Below are positions 1-7,827 of a DNA stretch of 35,307 nt, in pieces. How positions within the stretch are numbered: position 1 is the stretch's first letter; each line of letters opens with the position of its first letter. Origin of the DNA: Bryobacterales bacterium (GTDB lineage Bacteria > Acidobacteriota > Terriglobia > Bryobacterales > Bryobacteraceae); contig JADZCI010000189.1 in assembly GCA_020851655.1 (NCBI GenBank), positions 1 to 35,307 on the forward strand, written 5' to 3'. The notes under the pieces are model-generated. The model made no database searches. It worked only from the letters and a program-made list of their open reading frames with translations, and was not told the DNA's origin. The translations under genes and the position numbers were made by a program.

Positions 1-436
1 GAGCGTTGGGCGGGGAGCGCGGGAGAGTAGAGGCACACGATTAGTACGGCGAGGCTAAGGCGCATGAGTCTGGACTCCGAGTTACTAACCTATGGCCGCT
101 GGATCATAACAGGCAGCCGGGTCAACGGTATCACGGGAGAGGGGGCATGTCAAGTAGAAAAAGGCCTGATATACCGCGATCTGTGACTTGACCAATGCGT
201 CCGGAAAGAGATGGGTCTCCACAGGTCTTCACTAGCGCTGATAATTGAGGCGACGAGGTTCGACCCGATGATCACGATTCAATCCGGTAGACCTGGACGC
301 CGCCGATCACATCCCGCGGGGTATTGCTTACCTTCCCGGGAGACTTCACCGGCGATGGCGAATTCACGATCCACACGGATCCGGGTTCGCGCGCGGGAAA
401 AGGCCCACGGGGCACTGCCGCCGAATTGAGCCGCCT
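1..436. other. Intergenic region with no convincing gene
   Basis: I see no gene here. The longest open frame (211-429, plus) has no recognisable product, no ribosome binding site and a composition suggesting chance. Two weak signals are present. A 7-base inverted repeat, GTCAAGT at 149-155 and ACTTGAC at 186-192, is separated by 30 bases. A short frame from 291 reads FPGDFTGDGEF at 333-365, resembling an FG-GAP/VCBS calcium-loop motif, but it is closed by a stop at 288-290 and has no start, so at best it is a gene remnant. The region lies downstream of the minus-strand serine hydrolase gene. Confidence 0.5.
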
Positions 437-1810
437 TTAGCGGCGGTCAAACTCAATGTCCTTCGTACGGCCCAATTCGATGGTGAACGATGACACGCGG
501 GCTTCGCCGGACCGCTTGAGGTGCAGCACGGCCGGACCGGCGCGATACGCGCCGCCGGACAACTTGATTAGCGTGGTTTCACCGCCTGTGGATTGAACCT
601 TGAGCAACTCGCCCTCTTCGAGGATGTGCCACATCTCTTCCAACTCACCGCTCCAGTAGTGGCCCATGATCGCCTTCCTATCGGCGGCGGACACGGGCTG
701 AGGTTCGGGCGGGCGTTCCGGCTTTGGCGCGCCAGCGGCCACAACTCGCGGGAGCGCCATCCCAAGATAGACCTCGGCGGCGGACTCCGCCAAACGGGCC
801 GCGCTTTGTGTCCCGTTGCACAGCGTGACAACGGCCAGGCTCTTTTCCGGCACTCGCAGAAAATGCGTGCTGTAGCCGGTGGCGCCGCCTGAGTGGCTGA
901 CTACTGTCACTCCTCCCCGTTGTTGCCGCGTAATGCCGAGCGCATATCCGCCGGGCGTTCCGGCGCCGGAAGTCAGGTGTCCCGGCGTTTGAAGGCGCTC
1001 GAGCACGGCCGCGCCAACTACAGGCTGCTCAAAGTTGCGGGCCCACTTGAGCATGTCCTGAATGTTGGAGTACAGCCCGCCCGATCCCACAATGTCGAAA
1101 TTGACGTCCGCGGTCCGCCATCCGTCCGGCGTTTGCCTGTATCCGTGAGCGCGGTCCGGGACCGGACGCGAGTGGTCGTCTTGAAACCGCGTGGCCGTCA
1201 TCCCCAGCGGGGTGAAGATCTTCTCCCGCGCATACGCGGCGAGAGTCTTTCCCGTCGCCCGCTCGATAACGACAGACATCAGAAAATACCCGGTATTCGA
1301 GTAGTTGTAGGCGCTTCCCGGTTCAAAGTCGAGGGCCTTTTGCCGGGCGACCAGCGAAAGGGTTGGACCCGCGCGAAGGACACTCTCGTTGGAGAAGCCT
1401 TTCAGACTCCAGAGTCCGAGATAATCGCGCAACCCCGCGGTGTGGTCGAGCATGCGGCGCAAGGTGATGCCCGATGCATACGCCGGCAGTTCCGGAACAT
1501 ATTTCCGGACGTCCTCGTCGAGCGACAGTTTGTCCTCATGGCCGGCCAGCAGAGCGGCCATAGAGGTGAACTGCTTTGATACGGAAGCCATGTAGAATCT
1601 CGACGCGGGCGTGAGGGGAAGCTTGTGATCGAGATCGGCCAGGCCATAGCCGCGCGCCAAGGCGATTTCGCCCTTCTCCAACACGCCCACAGCGCACCCC
1701 GGCGAACCCGGGGCCGCAAAGGGCCGAAATAGCTCATCAACTTTGCTATCCCGGTCAGAGGCCAAGAGCAGGGCCGCCGCCAACCAGAAGACAAACCAGG
1801 CACGTGTCAT
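437..1810 (-). CDS. Exported serine hydrolase of the class C beta-lactamase / penicillin-binding-protein fold
   Basis: This is a 457-residue protein. Residues 1-18 form a hydrophobic signal peptide, so it acts outside the cytoplasm. The catalytic domain shows the three serine beta-lactamase/DD-peptidase motifs: S76-V-S-K79 (SxxK), Y170-S-N172 (YxN) and H306-S-G308 (the KTG-equivalent HxG of esterase and DD-peptidase-like members). A C-terminal segment from about residue 375 looks like the small beta-barrel appended to many of these proteins. The family includes esterases, D-amino peptidases and beta-lactamases, and the substrate cannot be told from sequence. I chose the ATG at 1810 because the signal peptide begins there; an upstream in-frame start at 1852 would put 14 charged residues before it. 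It is the last gene of a minus-strand run, 131 bases after ndh. Confidence 0.85.
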   Translation of the reverse strand: MTRAWFVFWLAAALLLASDRDSKVDELFRPFAAPGSPGCAVGVLEKGEIALARGYGLADLDHKLPLTPASRFYMASVSKQFTSMAALLAGHEDKLSLDEDVRKYVPELPAYASGITLRRMLDHTAGLRDYLGLWSLKGFSNESVLRAGPTLSLVARQKALDFEPGSAYNYSNTGYFLMSVVIERATGKTLAAYAREKIFTPLGMTATRFQDDHSRPVPDRAHGYRQTPDGWRTADVNFDIVGSGGLYSNIQDMLKWARNFEQPVVGAAVLERLQTPGHLTSGAGTPGGYALGITRQQRGGVTVVSHSGGATGYSTHFLRVPEKSLAVVTLCNGTQSAARLAESAAEVYLGMALPRVVAAGAPKPERPPEPQPVSAADRKAIMGHYWSGELEEMWHILEEGELLKVQSTGGETTLIKLSGGAYRAGPAVLHLKRSGEARVSSFTIELGRTKDIEFDRR

Positions 1811-1941
1811 GAGATCCAGTAGATCTCGCGGGCGCGGCCGCACGCAAATCAAGCCTGGCGCGGTACTACCAAGGTCCGATGTTCAAGAACGCTCCCGGAA
1901 GCTACAGTACAGCGTTAGGCGTGCCCGTTCAACCGGGTACC

Positions 1942-3300
1942 TCAGTGTGATTCCGGCCGGCATCCAGGGTCGCCGGCCGGAGCGCTGAGACTGGTTTCCC
2001 GCCGTGAATCGTCACCGGTGTTCAACGAGAACCGCGGCATCTCCTTCAGGCTTCCGGTGATCAACCGCGCGCCCCGGTTGAAGGTGAGGTACTGAAACGC
2101 CCACTTGGCCATTACCAGAAAGCGGTTCTGAAATCCGATCAGAAAGAAGATGTGGATGAAGAGCCAGGCGAGCCAGGCGAGCAACCCGCCAAAACGGATG
2201 CGTCCGAAATCCGCAACGGCGGCATGCCGGCCGATGGTCGCCAGACTGCCCTTATCCCAATAGCGGAACGGGGGCGACGATTGCCCTTTCAGCCGCCGCT
2301 GGACGAGTTGAGCGGCGTATTGCCCCATTTGCGTGGCGGCGGGACAAACGCCGGGAACAAGCTTGCCGCCGTGTTCCACATGGGCGAGGTCGCCCAGGAC
2401 GAGGATTTCGGGATGTCCGGGGACGGTGAGGTCCGGCGCGACGAGAACGCGCCCGGCGCGATCCAGTTCCGCGCCGGTGGCGGCGGCAATCATACCTCCG
2501 ACACGGGACCCGCGCACTCCGGCGGCCCACAGAACGGTTTTCGATTCGATCCTCTGGCGGCCGGCGGGAGTTTCAAGCGTCACGCCACCGGCGTCCACTT
2601 CGATTACCTTGCAGCCGCGGATGGGACGAACTCCCAACTGGACCAACTGGCGCTCCGCGTGGGCGGACAACGTGGCCGGGTACGGAGGAAGCACCCGATC
2701 CGAAGCGTCCACCAGGAGAACTTGAGCGTCGGGCGGATGAATCGAGCGGAACTGCCCGCGCAAGCTGTCGTTAGCGATTTCGGCCAGCGCGCCGGCCAAC
2801 TCAACACCCGTGGGGCCGGCGCCCACGATGACGAAAGTCAGCCAGGGGGCCCTACGTTCGGCGCAAGGTTCCCGTTCGGCGGCTTCAAAAGCAAAGAACA
2901 GCCGTCCGCGGATGGAGGTGGCGTCCTCGATGGTCTTCAAGCCGGGCGCATGGTGCGCCCAGTCATCCCTGCCGAAGTAGGAGTGCGTCGCGCCGGTCGC
3001 GCAGATCAGTGTGTCATAGCCGATCTCACTATCCCGAAGCAGGATCTTCCGTTTCACGGCGTCCAGGCCGGTCATCTCGCCAACCAGCACGCGGGTGTTG
3101 CGGTTCTTGCGGAGCGCCAACCGCAGGGGATAGGCAATATCGCCGGGAGAAAGCCCGGCGGTCGCCACCTGGTACAGAAGCGGTTGAAACACGTGGAAGT
3201 TGCGGCGGTCGACCAGGGTCACGCCGGCATCGGCGTTACGAAACGCCCTGGCCGCATACAACCCGGCGAACCCGCCGCCAACGATGACGATGCGGTGCAA
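1942..3300 (-). CDS. ndh: Type II NADH dehydrogenase (NDH-2), FAD-dependent NADH:quinone oxidoreductase
   Basis: This 452-residue flavoprotein oxidises NADH and reduces membrane quinone without pumping protons. The FAD-binding Rossmann motif GGGFAG is at residues 8-13. The conserved NDH-2 stretch QPLLYQVATAGL is at 39-50 and belongs to the quinone-proximal region. A second dinucleotide motif GAGPTG at 160-165 binds NADH. A GD motif (LVLGDLAHVEHGG) closes over the FAD. The C-terminus has a hydrophobic stretch (FIHIFFLIGF) typical of the membrane-anchoring helices. Translation starts at TTG 3300, which is preceded by a strong ribosome binding site AGGAGGAG four to five bases upstream; this decides the start. 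Only 22 bases separate it from the upstream FAD gene, so co-transcription is likely. Confidence 0.93.
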   Translation of the reverse strand: MHRIVIVGGGFAGLYAARAFRNADAGVTLVDRRNFHVFQPLLYQVATAGLSPGDIAYPLRLALRKNRNTRVLVGEMTGLDAVKRKILLRDSEIGYDTLICATGATHSYFGRDDWAHHAPGLKTIEDATSIRGRLFFAFEAAEREPCAERRAPWLTFVIVGAGPTGVELAGALAEIANDSLRGQFRSIHPPDAQVLLVDASDRVLPPYPATLSAHAERQLVQLGVRPIRGCKVIEVDAGGVTLETPAGRQRIESKTVLWAAGVRGSRVGGMIAAATGAELDRAGRVLVAPDLTVPGHPEILVLGDLAHVEHGGKLVPGVCPAATQMGQYAAQLVQRRLKGQSSPPFRYWDKGSLATIGRHAAVADFGRIRFGGLLAWLAWLFIHIFFLIGFQNRFLVMAKWAFQYLTFNRGARLITGSLKEMPRFSLNTGDDSRRETSLSAPAGDPGCRPESH

Positions 3301-3322
3301 AGCTCCTCCTGAAAAGCGGCGG

Positions 3323-4558
3323 CTACCCCGAATTCAGCACTGCCTCAGCCGCCAAACGGCCCGACTCCATCGCACCCTGAATGCAGGGGGTGGCCCTGTA
3401 ATCGCCGCACGCAAACACACCGGGACGTATCCGCCAGTCTCCGGCATTCTTGCGGAGGGGCTTGACCACCGGAAGAGCGTTCGAAATCCGAAACACGCCG
3501 AGGGGCAGCCAGGAACCGGCGCCGGCGAACCACTCCCGCAGTTCGCGTTTCACTTCCTCGATCAAAGTGTTCCGGTCCAAAGCGGGCCGTCCGAGCAGCG
3601 AAACGGACACCAGGGCCATTCCGCGAGGCGCATAAGTGGGCGCCACGTTGCTTGGGACACAAAGATGATTGATGAGTCCACGCCCAGCGCCGTTGAGCAC
3701 CAGGATTGGCAGGTCCACGGGCGGCTCGGCGGCGGCGAAATAGAGGCAAGTCACCGGACGGCCGGCCAGCGCCGCCGGTTCCCCCAAGAGTTGGGAGGCG
3801 TTCCAGCCATCGGCGGCGACCACTACCGCACGGGCTTCAATCGTCTCACCGGAGGCGAGGACCGCCAGCGTTCCGTCCAGCCGCTCGACGCGTGTTTCCA
3901 TACGCAAGCGATCCTGCGGCAGAGCGGCGGCTAGTTGATCTGGAATTGCCTGCATCCCGTGCGCAGGCAGAACGGCGCGTCCCAAGGCCAGCATGCGGAA
4001 CATGAACTCGAACATCCGGCTCGACGCGTCGAGGAACGGGTCCAGCAGGATTCCGCCAAACAGCGGTTGAAAGAATCTCCGGATAATGGCCTCGGAAAAC
4101 CCGCGGCTGGCCAGCGCGGTTCTCAGCGGCAACTCCGGCTTGAGAAAGATGCCGTCGATCGTGGCGTGCGTCAACTCCGCGCGCAGCCGGGCCATCCGCC
4201 ACTTGTCGCCCGGCGATCCCAGCGGCGCGATGGCGGTGCTGAGCGAGCCAAGCGGCTCGCGCCACGGGTCGCTGAAGCGGTAGAACTCGCCATCGGCAAA
4301 CACCAGCACACCGGCGCGAAACGGCCGCGGATCGAGCGCATCGAGGTCCAGTTGAGATTGCACTTCCGGGTACGACGTCAGCAAGACCTGAAATCCACGG
4401 TCCAGCAGGAAACCGCCGGTCGAATGCGTACGGACCCGGCCGCCGGGCCGGCTGGCGGCCTCCACCACGAGGAACGAGACACCGGCGGCATGCAATCGCT
4501 TTGCACAGCACAGGCCGGCGAGCCCGGCGCCGACAATCAGAACGTCAGTTTGGGGCAT
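3323..4558 (-). CDS. FAD-dependent amine-oxidase-like oxidoreductase (phytoene desaturase / protoporphyrinogen oxidase superfamily)
   Basis: This 411-residue flavoprotein begins with a dinucleotide-binding motif GAGLAG at residues 10-15, followed by the E-A-A-S-R-P-G-G-R block (about 33-42) that marks the NAD(P)-binding_8/amine oxidase superfamily. The C-terminus has the matching FAD-closing motif GVFACGDYRATPCIQGAME. There is no signal peptide or clear membrane helix. Substrate is unknown: the family spans phytoene desaturases, protoporphyrinogen oxidases and monoamine oxidases, and no carotenoid or haem gene lies nearby to choose between them. Its ATG at 4558 lies 14 bases inside the end of the upstream site-2 protease gene, so the two are probably translationally coupled. 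The next gene, ndh, follows after 22 bases. Confidence 0.82.
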   Translation of the reverse strand: MPQTDVLIVGAGLAGLCCAKRLHAAGVSFLVVEAASRPGGRVRTHSTGGFLLDRGFQVLLTSYPEVQSQLDLDALDPRPFRAGVLVFADGEFYRFSDPWREPLGSLSTAIAPLGSPGDKWRMARLRAELTHATIDGIFLKPELPLRTALASRGFSEAIIRRFFQPLFGGILLDPFLDASSRMFEFMFRMLALGRAVLPAHGMQAIPDQLAAALPQDRLRMETRVERLDGTLAVLASGETIEARAVVVAADGWNASQLLGEPAALAGRPVTCLYFAAAEPPVDLPILVLNGAGRGLINHLCVPSNVAPTYAPRGMALVSVSLLGRPALDRNTLIEEVKRELREWFAGAGSWLPLGVFRISNALPVVKPLRKNAGDWRIRPGVFACGDYRATPCIQGAMESGRLAAEAVLNSG

Positions 4559-5693
4559 CGTCGAGATGGGGCGATTGCGAAATGTTCCGCGAGATCTTGC
4601 GCAGCACCAGAAACTCCGACAGGTTCTCCGTAGTCAGCAGACCGATCAAGTGTTCGCCATTCATGACGAGGGCGCAGGAGCCGGCGCGCGCCAGCTTAGG
4701 CGCGGCGTCGGCCAGATCCATGTCCGGAACCAGCGAAATGTAATTTCGATCCATGGCCCCGGCCACGTAGGCATCGGGCCCGTCGGTGGCCAGGGCGCGC
4801 AGAAGCGCGGTCCGGCTCAACAGCCCGACGACATTGTCGCCGGCCAGCACCGGGAAATCCTGTTGCGAGGTGGCTAGCAGCAACTCGGCCGCATCGCGGA
4901 TCGTGTCACCGTGGTGCAGGACCCGGAAATCGGTAATCATGGCCGCTTGCACCAGTTCGCCCCGCATGAGGAACCGCCCGGTTGAAACCAGACTCTCCTG
5001 CATCGCGCCGAGATACACAAAAAATGCCACGAACACGAGCATAAAGTTGGTGGTCAGCAATCCGGCCAGAGCCATCAGGGCGGCCATAGCCATACCAACC
5101 TGGACGGAGGTTCGGGTTGCCTCATGTTCGGGGCGCGATGACGAAAGGATGGCGCGAAGCATTCGCCCGCCGTCCATGGGAAATGCCGGAAGCAGGTTGA
5201 ACAGGCCCAGGATCAGGTTGCCCGCTGCGATTCGCGCCATCATGTACTGGTCGGAGGTTCGCACCAGGTCCGCGACGGTGGGAAGCTTGCCGATGGCAGC
5301 GAGGTAGCCGGCAATCAATCCGGCAATCACGAAGTTGACCACCGGCCCGGCAAGCGAAATCCAAAACTCAGTCATGCGGTGCGGCTGCTTTTCCAGCCGC
5401 GAAACGCCGCCAATCGGCAGCATCACAATCTCGAGTGTGCGAATTCCGTAACGCCTGGCGGCCACGGCGTGGCCGAGTTCGTGCAATAGGACCGACGCGA
5501 ACAAGGCGATCACATAGATCACGGTCGTTGTGGACGACTCGGCTTTGTCCAGCGCCAGCACGACCAGGTAGATGATGAGCAGGATGAACGTGAAATGAAA
5601 GCGGACTGGAATCCCGAACAGCCTCAGGTGTCCCAGGTTTCCAGAAACATCCCGCTCCGAGGGAGGGGCTTCGCTATGAGGGCGCTCTTCCAT
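4545..5693 (-). CDS. Site-2 protease family zinc metalloprotease with C-terminal CBS pair
   Basis: This is a 382-residue integral membrane protease. With the ATG at 5693 as start, the zinc-binding HELGH is at residues 71-75 within a membrane helix, and the second motif NLLPAFPMDGG is at about 166-176, with D174 as third zinc ligand. Hydrophobic helices surround both. Residues about 251-370 form two CBS domains, which in this subfamily (Rip3/SpoIVFB-like) bind adenine nucleotides and tune activity. Such proteases cut membrane-embedded substrates such as anti-sigma factors; the substrate here is unknown. A TTG codon at 5714 would add seven residues, but neither start has a clear ribosome binding site and ATG is preferred. 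It overlaps the next gene by 14 bases. Confidence 0.9.
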   Translation of the reverse strand: MEERPHSEAPPSERDVSGNLGHLRLFGIPVRFHFTFILLIIYLVVLALDKAESSTTTVIYVIALFASVLLHELGHAVAARRYGIRTLEIVMLPIGGVSRLEKQPHRMTEFWISLAGPVVNFVIAGLIAGYLAAIGKLPTVADLVRTSDQYMMARIAAGNLILGLFNLLPAFPMDGGRMLRAILSSSRPEHEATRTSVQVGMAMAALMALAGLLTTNFMLVFVAFFVYLGAMQESLVSTGRFLMRGELVQAAMITDFRVLHHGDTIRDAAELLLATSQQDFPVLAGDNVVGLLSRTALLRALATDGPDAYVAGAMDRNYISLVPDMDLADAAPKLARAGSCALVMNGEHLIGLLTTENLSEFLVLRKISRNISQSPHLDDAPN

Positions 5694-5748
5694 CGAATCA
5701 ATAGTATCGCCCAAAGGGTCCGCCGGGCGGCACTCGGCGGGAGGCGGC

Positions 5749-6678
5749 CTATTTTACGGCAGGTTCAAACAGGTCGCGCCACGATTCGTCCAGGGTGGAC
5801 CACTGTTCCGGCTCGGTGTCTTCGGTTTCGAGAACCGACAATGTGCCGTGTCCTTCCGGACACAGAAGTTCAGTCGTGGCGGGCTCGAAGACGCTGGCCC
5901 ACGAACCAATGCGCACGGGCATCACCAGGCGCGAGAGGCAAACCGGACAGCGCTCACGCTGATCGACAATCGCCCACCGCATCGCCCAGCCAAACACGGC
6001 GGGAAATGAGAGGGCCGCCAGTGTGGCGGCGCCGACCATCACACCTTCGCCCAAGGCTCGGGACTTGAGCAGCAATGGGACGGTTTCGACCCAGACGGCC
6101 GGTACAATGATGAACAAGCCGGCGAGCTTGGCGGCGAAGTACGCTCGGTACCTCCAGCCGTACCAGCGCATATCGCGGGCGCGGATGAAGAATAGAACCA
6201 CGGCGATGACCGCCGCAAAAGCCATCGGCAATCCATGAGCCAAAACCTGATTTTGCGTGGTGTCACGAACCACGGGCATCGAGTTTGAAAGTGTCAGGGA
6301 CGAATAAGCTACGAAGCTTGTGAAAGACTGGTAGAGAACCCGCGTGGCGGAAAACCCGCGACTGGCGGCGGCAACCAGCAGGAATGCCGCAATCATCGCC
6401 AGGTAGACCGGAGCGGGCTTGCGGGCAAAAGAAGCCAATTCGTCGTGCTGAAATCTGGCAAAGAAGGCCTGGCCGAAACTCTGCCACGATTCACTCAGCA
6501 TCGCCCGGCTGGCGCCCGCCGGAAACTCTCCCCGCTCGACGAGAACCCACCAACTCCGCAAAGCGGACTCGTGGTGCGCACGCCATTGCTTCCGCTGTCT
6601 TGGCGGAACCAGCCAACTGGCCAGGCGCAATAGCCAGAGGTACACCCAAGGAGGTCTCAACCTTGTGGGAACACCCAT
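5749..6678 (-). CDS. Membrane protein of unknown function with a zinc-ribbon-like C-terminal tail
   Basis: I do not recognise this 309-residue protein. Residues 1-85 are basic and rich in tryptophan (PPWVYLWLLRLASWLVPPRQRK at the start), possibly an amphipathic membrane-associated segment. Four probable membrane helices follow at about 91-106, 150-166, 180-204 and 213-232. A soluble tail carries C244-P-V-C247 and, 25 residues on, C273-P-E-G-H277, a spacing that could bind one zinc. The last 30 residues are acidic. The ATG at 6678 is chosen because GGGGAGG lies just upstream; a GTG at 6705 is also in frame. It sits 66 bases after fliM and 55 bases before the protease gene, both on the same strand. 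The N-terminal block vaguely resembles prefix regions of acidobacterial orphan permeases, which I cannot confirm. Confidence 0.7.
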   Translation of the reverse strand: MGVPTRLRPPWVYLWLLRLASWLVPPRQRKQWRAHHESALRSWWVLVERGEFPAGASRAMLSESWQSFGQAFFARFQHDELASFARKPAPVYLAMIAAFLLVAAASRGFSATRVLYQSFTSFVAYSSLTLSNSMPVVRDTTQNQVLAHGLPMAFAAVIAVVLFFIRARDMRWYGWRYRAYFAAKLAGLFIIVPAVWVETVPLLLKSRALGEGVMVGAATLAALSFPAVFGWAMRWAIVDQRERCPVCLSRLVMPVRIGSWASVFEPATTELLCPEGHGTLSVLETEDTEPEQWSTLDESWRDLFEPAVK

Positions 6679-6744
6679 ACGCCCTCCCCAATTAGATAGA
6701 CGCACCCAGCCGGCATCTGGTTCCTCCAGGCAAGACCAGCATTC

Positions 6745-7734
6745 TTAGCCTTTTAAGGGCGCGGGCGGAAGGCAGGGATCTTTCCAGGCTCGCACGGCAA
6801 AGCAGCGCTTTCTGCCGTTTGTCCCAACCTCACCGTGGAACTTCAATGCGCCATTGATTTTCAGGTTCAACGGCCTGGAGGTGGGGTGGTCGAATTCAAG
6901 CACGTCGCCCGCTTCGAGTTTGAGAAGGTCCTGAACCGACAGCGTCGGGCCTTCCAGGCGGGTGTCCAGCACGGCATAGGCCGGCTTTACCAGCCGCAGT
7001 ATCCGCTGCCGGTCTTCCTCGTTTGAATCGGCTTTCCGGATCGACCATTGCTGGTCGAACTTCTGGCGCAGCATCTTGATGATGATGGACGGGATGCCGA
7101 TATTCATCATCCCCGACACGTCGCCAATCCGGATTTCCACGCCAACCGCCACAACCGCCTCGTTGGGAGCGAGGATTTGCAGCAACTGCGGCTCGGTTTC
7201 GTGAGCTTCGATGCCGAACTGGATCGACGTGATGGGCGACCACGCTTGTTTCAAGTCGTGCAGGATAATCCTAAACAAGCCCTCCAGGATGCTCTTCTCG
7301 ATCTCGGTAATCTCACGGTTGACTTTCGCCGGTGTCCTTCCGGAACCTCCCAGGAGCATCTCGAGGATGGGAAACACCATGGTCGGATTCAACTCCAGAA
7401 TGGAGTTGCCGTCAAACGGCCGCATGCTGAGCGAAACGATACAGGTGGGCGACGGAAGGCACTGCGTAAACTCAAGGAACGAAAGCTGCTCGACTGAAAC
7501 CAGGTTGACGACCACGTAGGCGCGAAGATAAGCCGACAGGCTGGATGCCAAGCCACGCGCGAAACCGTCGTGAAGCAGGTGGATCGACCGGAGCTGATCC
7601 TTGGCAATGCGGTCCGGACGGCGAAAGTCGTACGGTTGCGCGCGCTGGCTGGGATCTTCGTCGTGACGGGATTTCTGGAGATTCCGGAATACGACGTCGA
7701 TTTCTTCCTGGGATAAGACGCGGTCCGAGGCCAT
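6745..7734 (-). CDS. fliM: Flagellar motor switch protein FliM
   Basis: This 329-residue protein is full length for FliM, the C-ring component that binds phosphorylated CheY and sets rotation direction. The N-terminal CheY-binding peptide LSQEEIDVVF is at residues 7-16. The CheC-like middle domain (about 50-230) includes the conserved G129-G-S-G132 loop. The C-terminal SpoA/FliN-like domain spans about 245-320 (LLKLEAGDVLEFDHP and following). The ATG at 7734 has AGAGG about six bases upstream. No other flagellar or chemotaxis gene is in the window; the following genes encode a membrane protein and a protease. A lone fliM away from fliN/fliG is unusual, but scattered flagellar genes are known in some phyla. 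It diverges from mtaB with 93 bases between the starts. Confidence 0.93.
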   Translation of the reverse strand: MASDRVLSQEEIDVVFRNLQKSRHDEDPSQRAQPYDFRRPDRIAKDQLRSIHLLHDGFARGLASSLSAYLRAYVVVNLVSVEQLSFLEFTQCLPSPTCIVSLSMRPFDGNSILELNPTMVFPILEMLLGGSGRTPAKVNREITEIEKSILEGLFRIILHDLKQAWSPITSIQFGIEAHETEPQLLQILAPNEAVVAVGVEIRIGDVSGMMNIGIPSIIIKMLRQKFDQQWSIRKADSNEEDRQRILRLVKPAYAVLDTRLEGPTLSVQDLLKLEAGDVLEFDHPTSRPLNLKINGALKFHGEVGTNGRKRCFAVRAWKDPCLPPAPLKG

Positions 7735-7827
7735 TCAAACCTCTATCGGCAATAGGGGTGGAGTCTTTAGGTCGAATCTCTCGCAACGATTCTGGCGGTC
7801 ACCGAACCCCTTGATAAACTGTTACTT

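Noticed and set aside
426..450. Hairpin TTGA-g-CCGCC / GGCGG-TCAA as a terminator of the serine hydrolase gene
   Set aside because: The stem includes the stop codon and last codons of the gene and no T-run follows, so it is not a credible intrinsic terminator.
2152..3312. 386-residue open frame on the plus strand
   Set aside because: It is the antisense shadow of ndh, with no recognisable domains and a composition typical of reverse-strand frames in GC-rich DNA.
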